Under the pieces are notes generated by a model. The model was not told the DNA's origin. It saw nothing but the letters and a program-made list of their open reading frames with translations, and did not search any database. The position numbers and the translations under genes were made by a program. This document shows, in pieces, positions 63,599 through 64,000 of a stretch of 64,000 bases of DNA; position 1 is the stretch's first letter; every line of letters starts with the position of its first letter. The DNA is from Rotaria sp. Silwood1 (taxonomy: Eukaryota; Rotifera; Eurotatoria; Philodinida; Philodinidae): the NCBI GenBank assembly GCA_905250075.1, contig CAJNOP010000015.1, positions 3,029,340 through 3,093,339 on the forward strand, read 5' to 3'.

Positions 63599-64000
63599 GT
63601 AAGTTTTATTTTCGTGTCATCAAATAATAAATTCTTATTTTATAAATTTTAAGGAAATAAATACATTTTAGAAGACAAAAAAAAGTTTAAAAAGGAACAA
63701 GAGACTTTATTGAAAAAAGAAAATAATAATAATAATTATTATTATTTTTCATATGAATTCGATTTTTTATAAGATCAATAATATTGCATAAGATTTATCA
63801 AATGATACGATTAAATCAGTGTGCTTTTTTCTATTCTTTCTTTTTGTCATTTTTTCTCTCTATTCTTCCTATTATTATTATTATTAGCTTTGGCTTTTAT
63901 GCAAGCAATGTTCCTATTATTCTTTTTTCTTTTTTTTTTTTTTTTTTTTTATCAACATAGTTCATCTATGTGTTTTAGACAGAAATGAGTGAAAAAAGAA

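Overview
The window looks like nuclear DNA from a small-genome invertebrate, and a bdelloid rotifer is my best guess. It is strongly AT-rich. Most introns I could place are about 55-80 bp with GT/AG ends, and the recognisable genes are animal ones: CtBP, a cyclic-nucleotide-binding protein, a METTL7-type methyltransferase and a GT11 fucosyltransferase. They sit beside several intronless glycosyltransferases and a decayed duplicate gene that keeps its introns. The taxonomic call is inference from style; no species-diagnostic marker was seen. There is a 100-base assembly gap at 890-989.

Layout. Positions 1-12,900 are gene-poor and repeat-rich: a 1.77-kb non-autonomous hAT-like element (1145-2912), a nested pair of large palindromes (3283-6665, with an inner one of about 1.7 kb), another palindrome (7953-8688), a dihydrolipoyl dehydrogenase pseudogene (9479-11740) and a shorter inverted repeat. 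Positions 12,897-13,720 hold a METTL7-like methyltransferase and 17,896-19,356 a GT92 glycosyltransferase. From 19.5 to 24.4 kb there are five more full-length imperfect palindromes. Positions 26,509-28,611 hold two adjacent intronless minus-strand genes, an HtrL/YibB-type protein and a GT11 fucosyltransferase-like protein. About 7.4 kb with no intact gene follows (28.6-36.0 kb).

The right half is gene-richer: an 11-exon cyclic-nucleotide-binding protein (36,038-39,710); a secreted mucin-like protein with sixteen 32-residue repeats (42,081-44,075, minus); a tandem array of three tRNA-Ala-like genes (46,090-46,573); a dead mariner transposase (48,668-49,015); a GT25-type glycosyltransferase (49,881-50,888); CtBP in five exons (55,260-57,524); a four-exon small protein of unknown function (58,816-61,094) whose first intron carries a 390-bp hAT-type MITE with perfect 19-bp ends and an 8-bp target duplication; and the first two coding exons of a gene running off the right edge.

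How the genes relate. Four intronless genes (GT92, HtrL/YibB, GT11, GT25) each encode a short N-terminal membrane anchor and a lumenal catalytic domain, as Golgi type II glycosyltransferases do. The mucin-like protein would be a natural heavily glycosylated secretory product, but nothing in the sequence links them functionally. I did not find a convincing new multi-gene system. The strongest leads are the replacement of the catalytic histidine in CtBP and the unusual density of whole-length imperfect palindromes.
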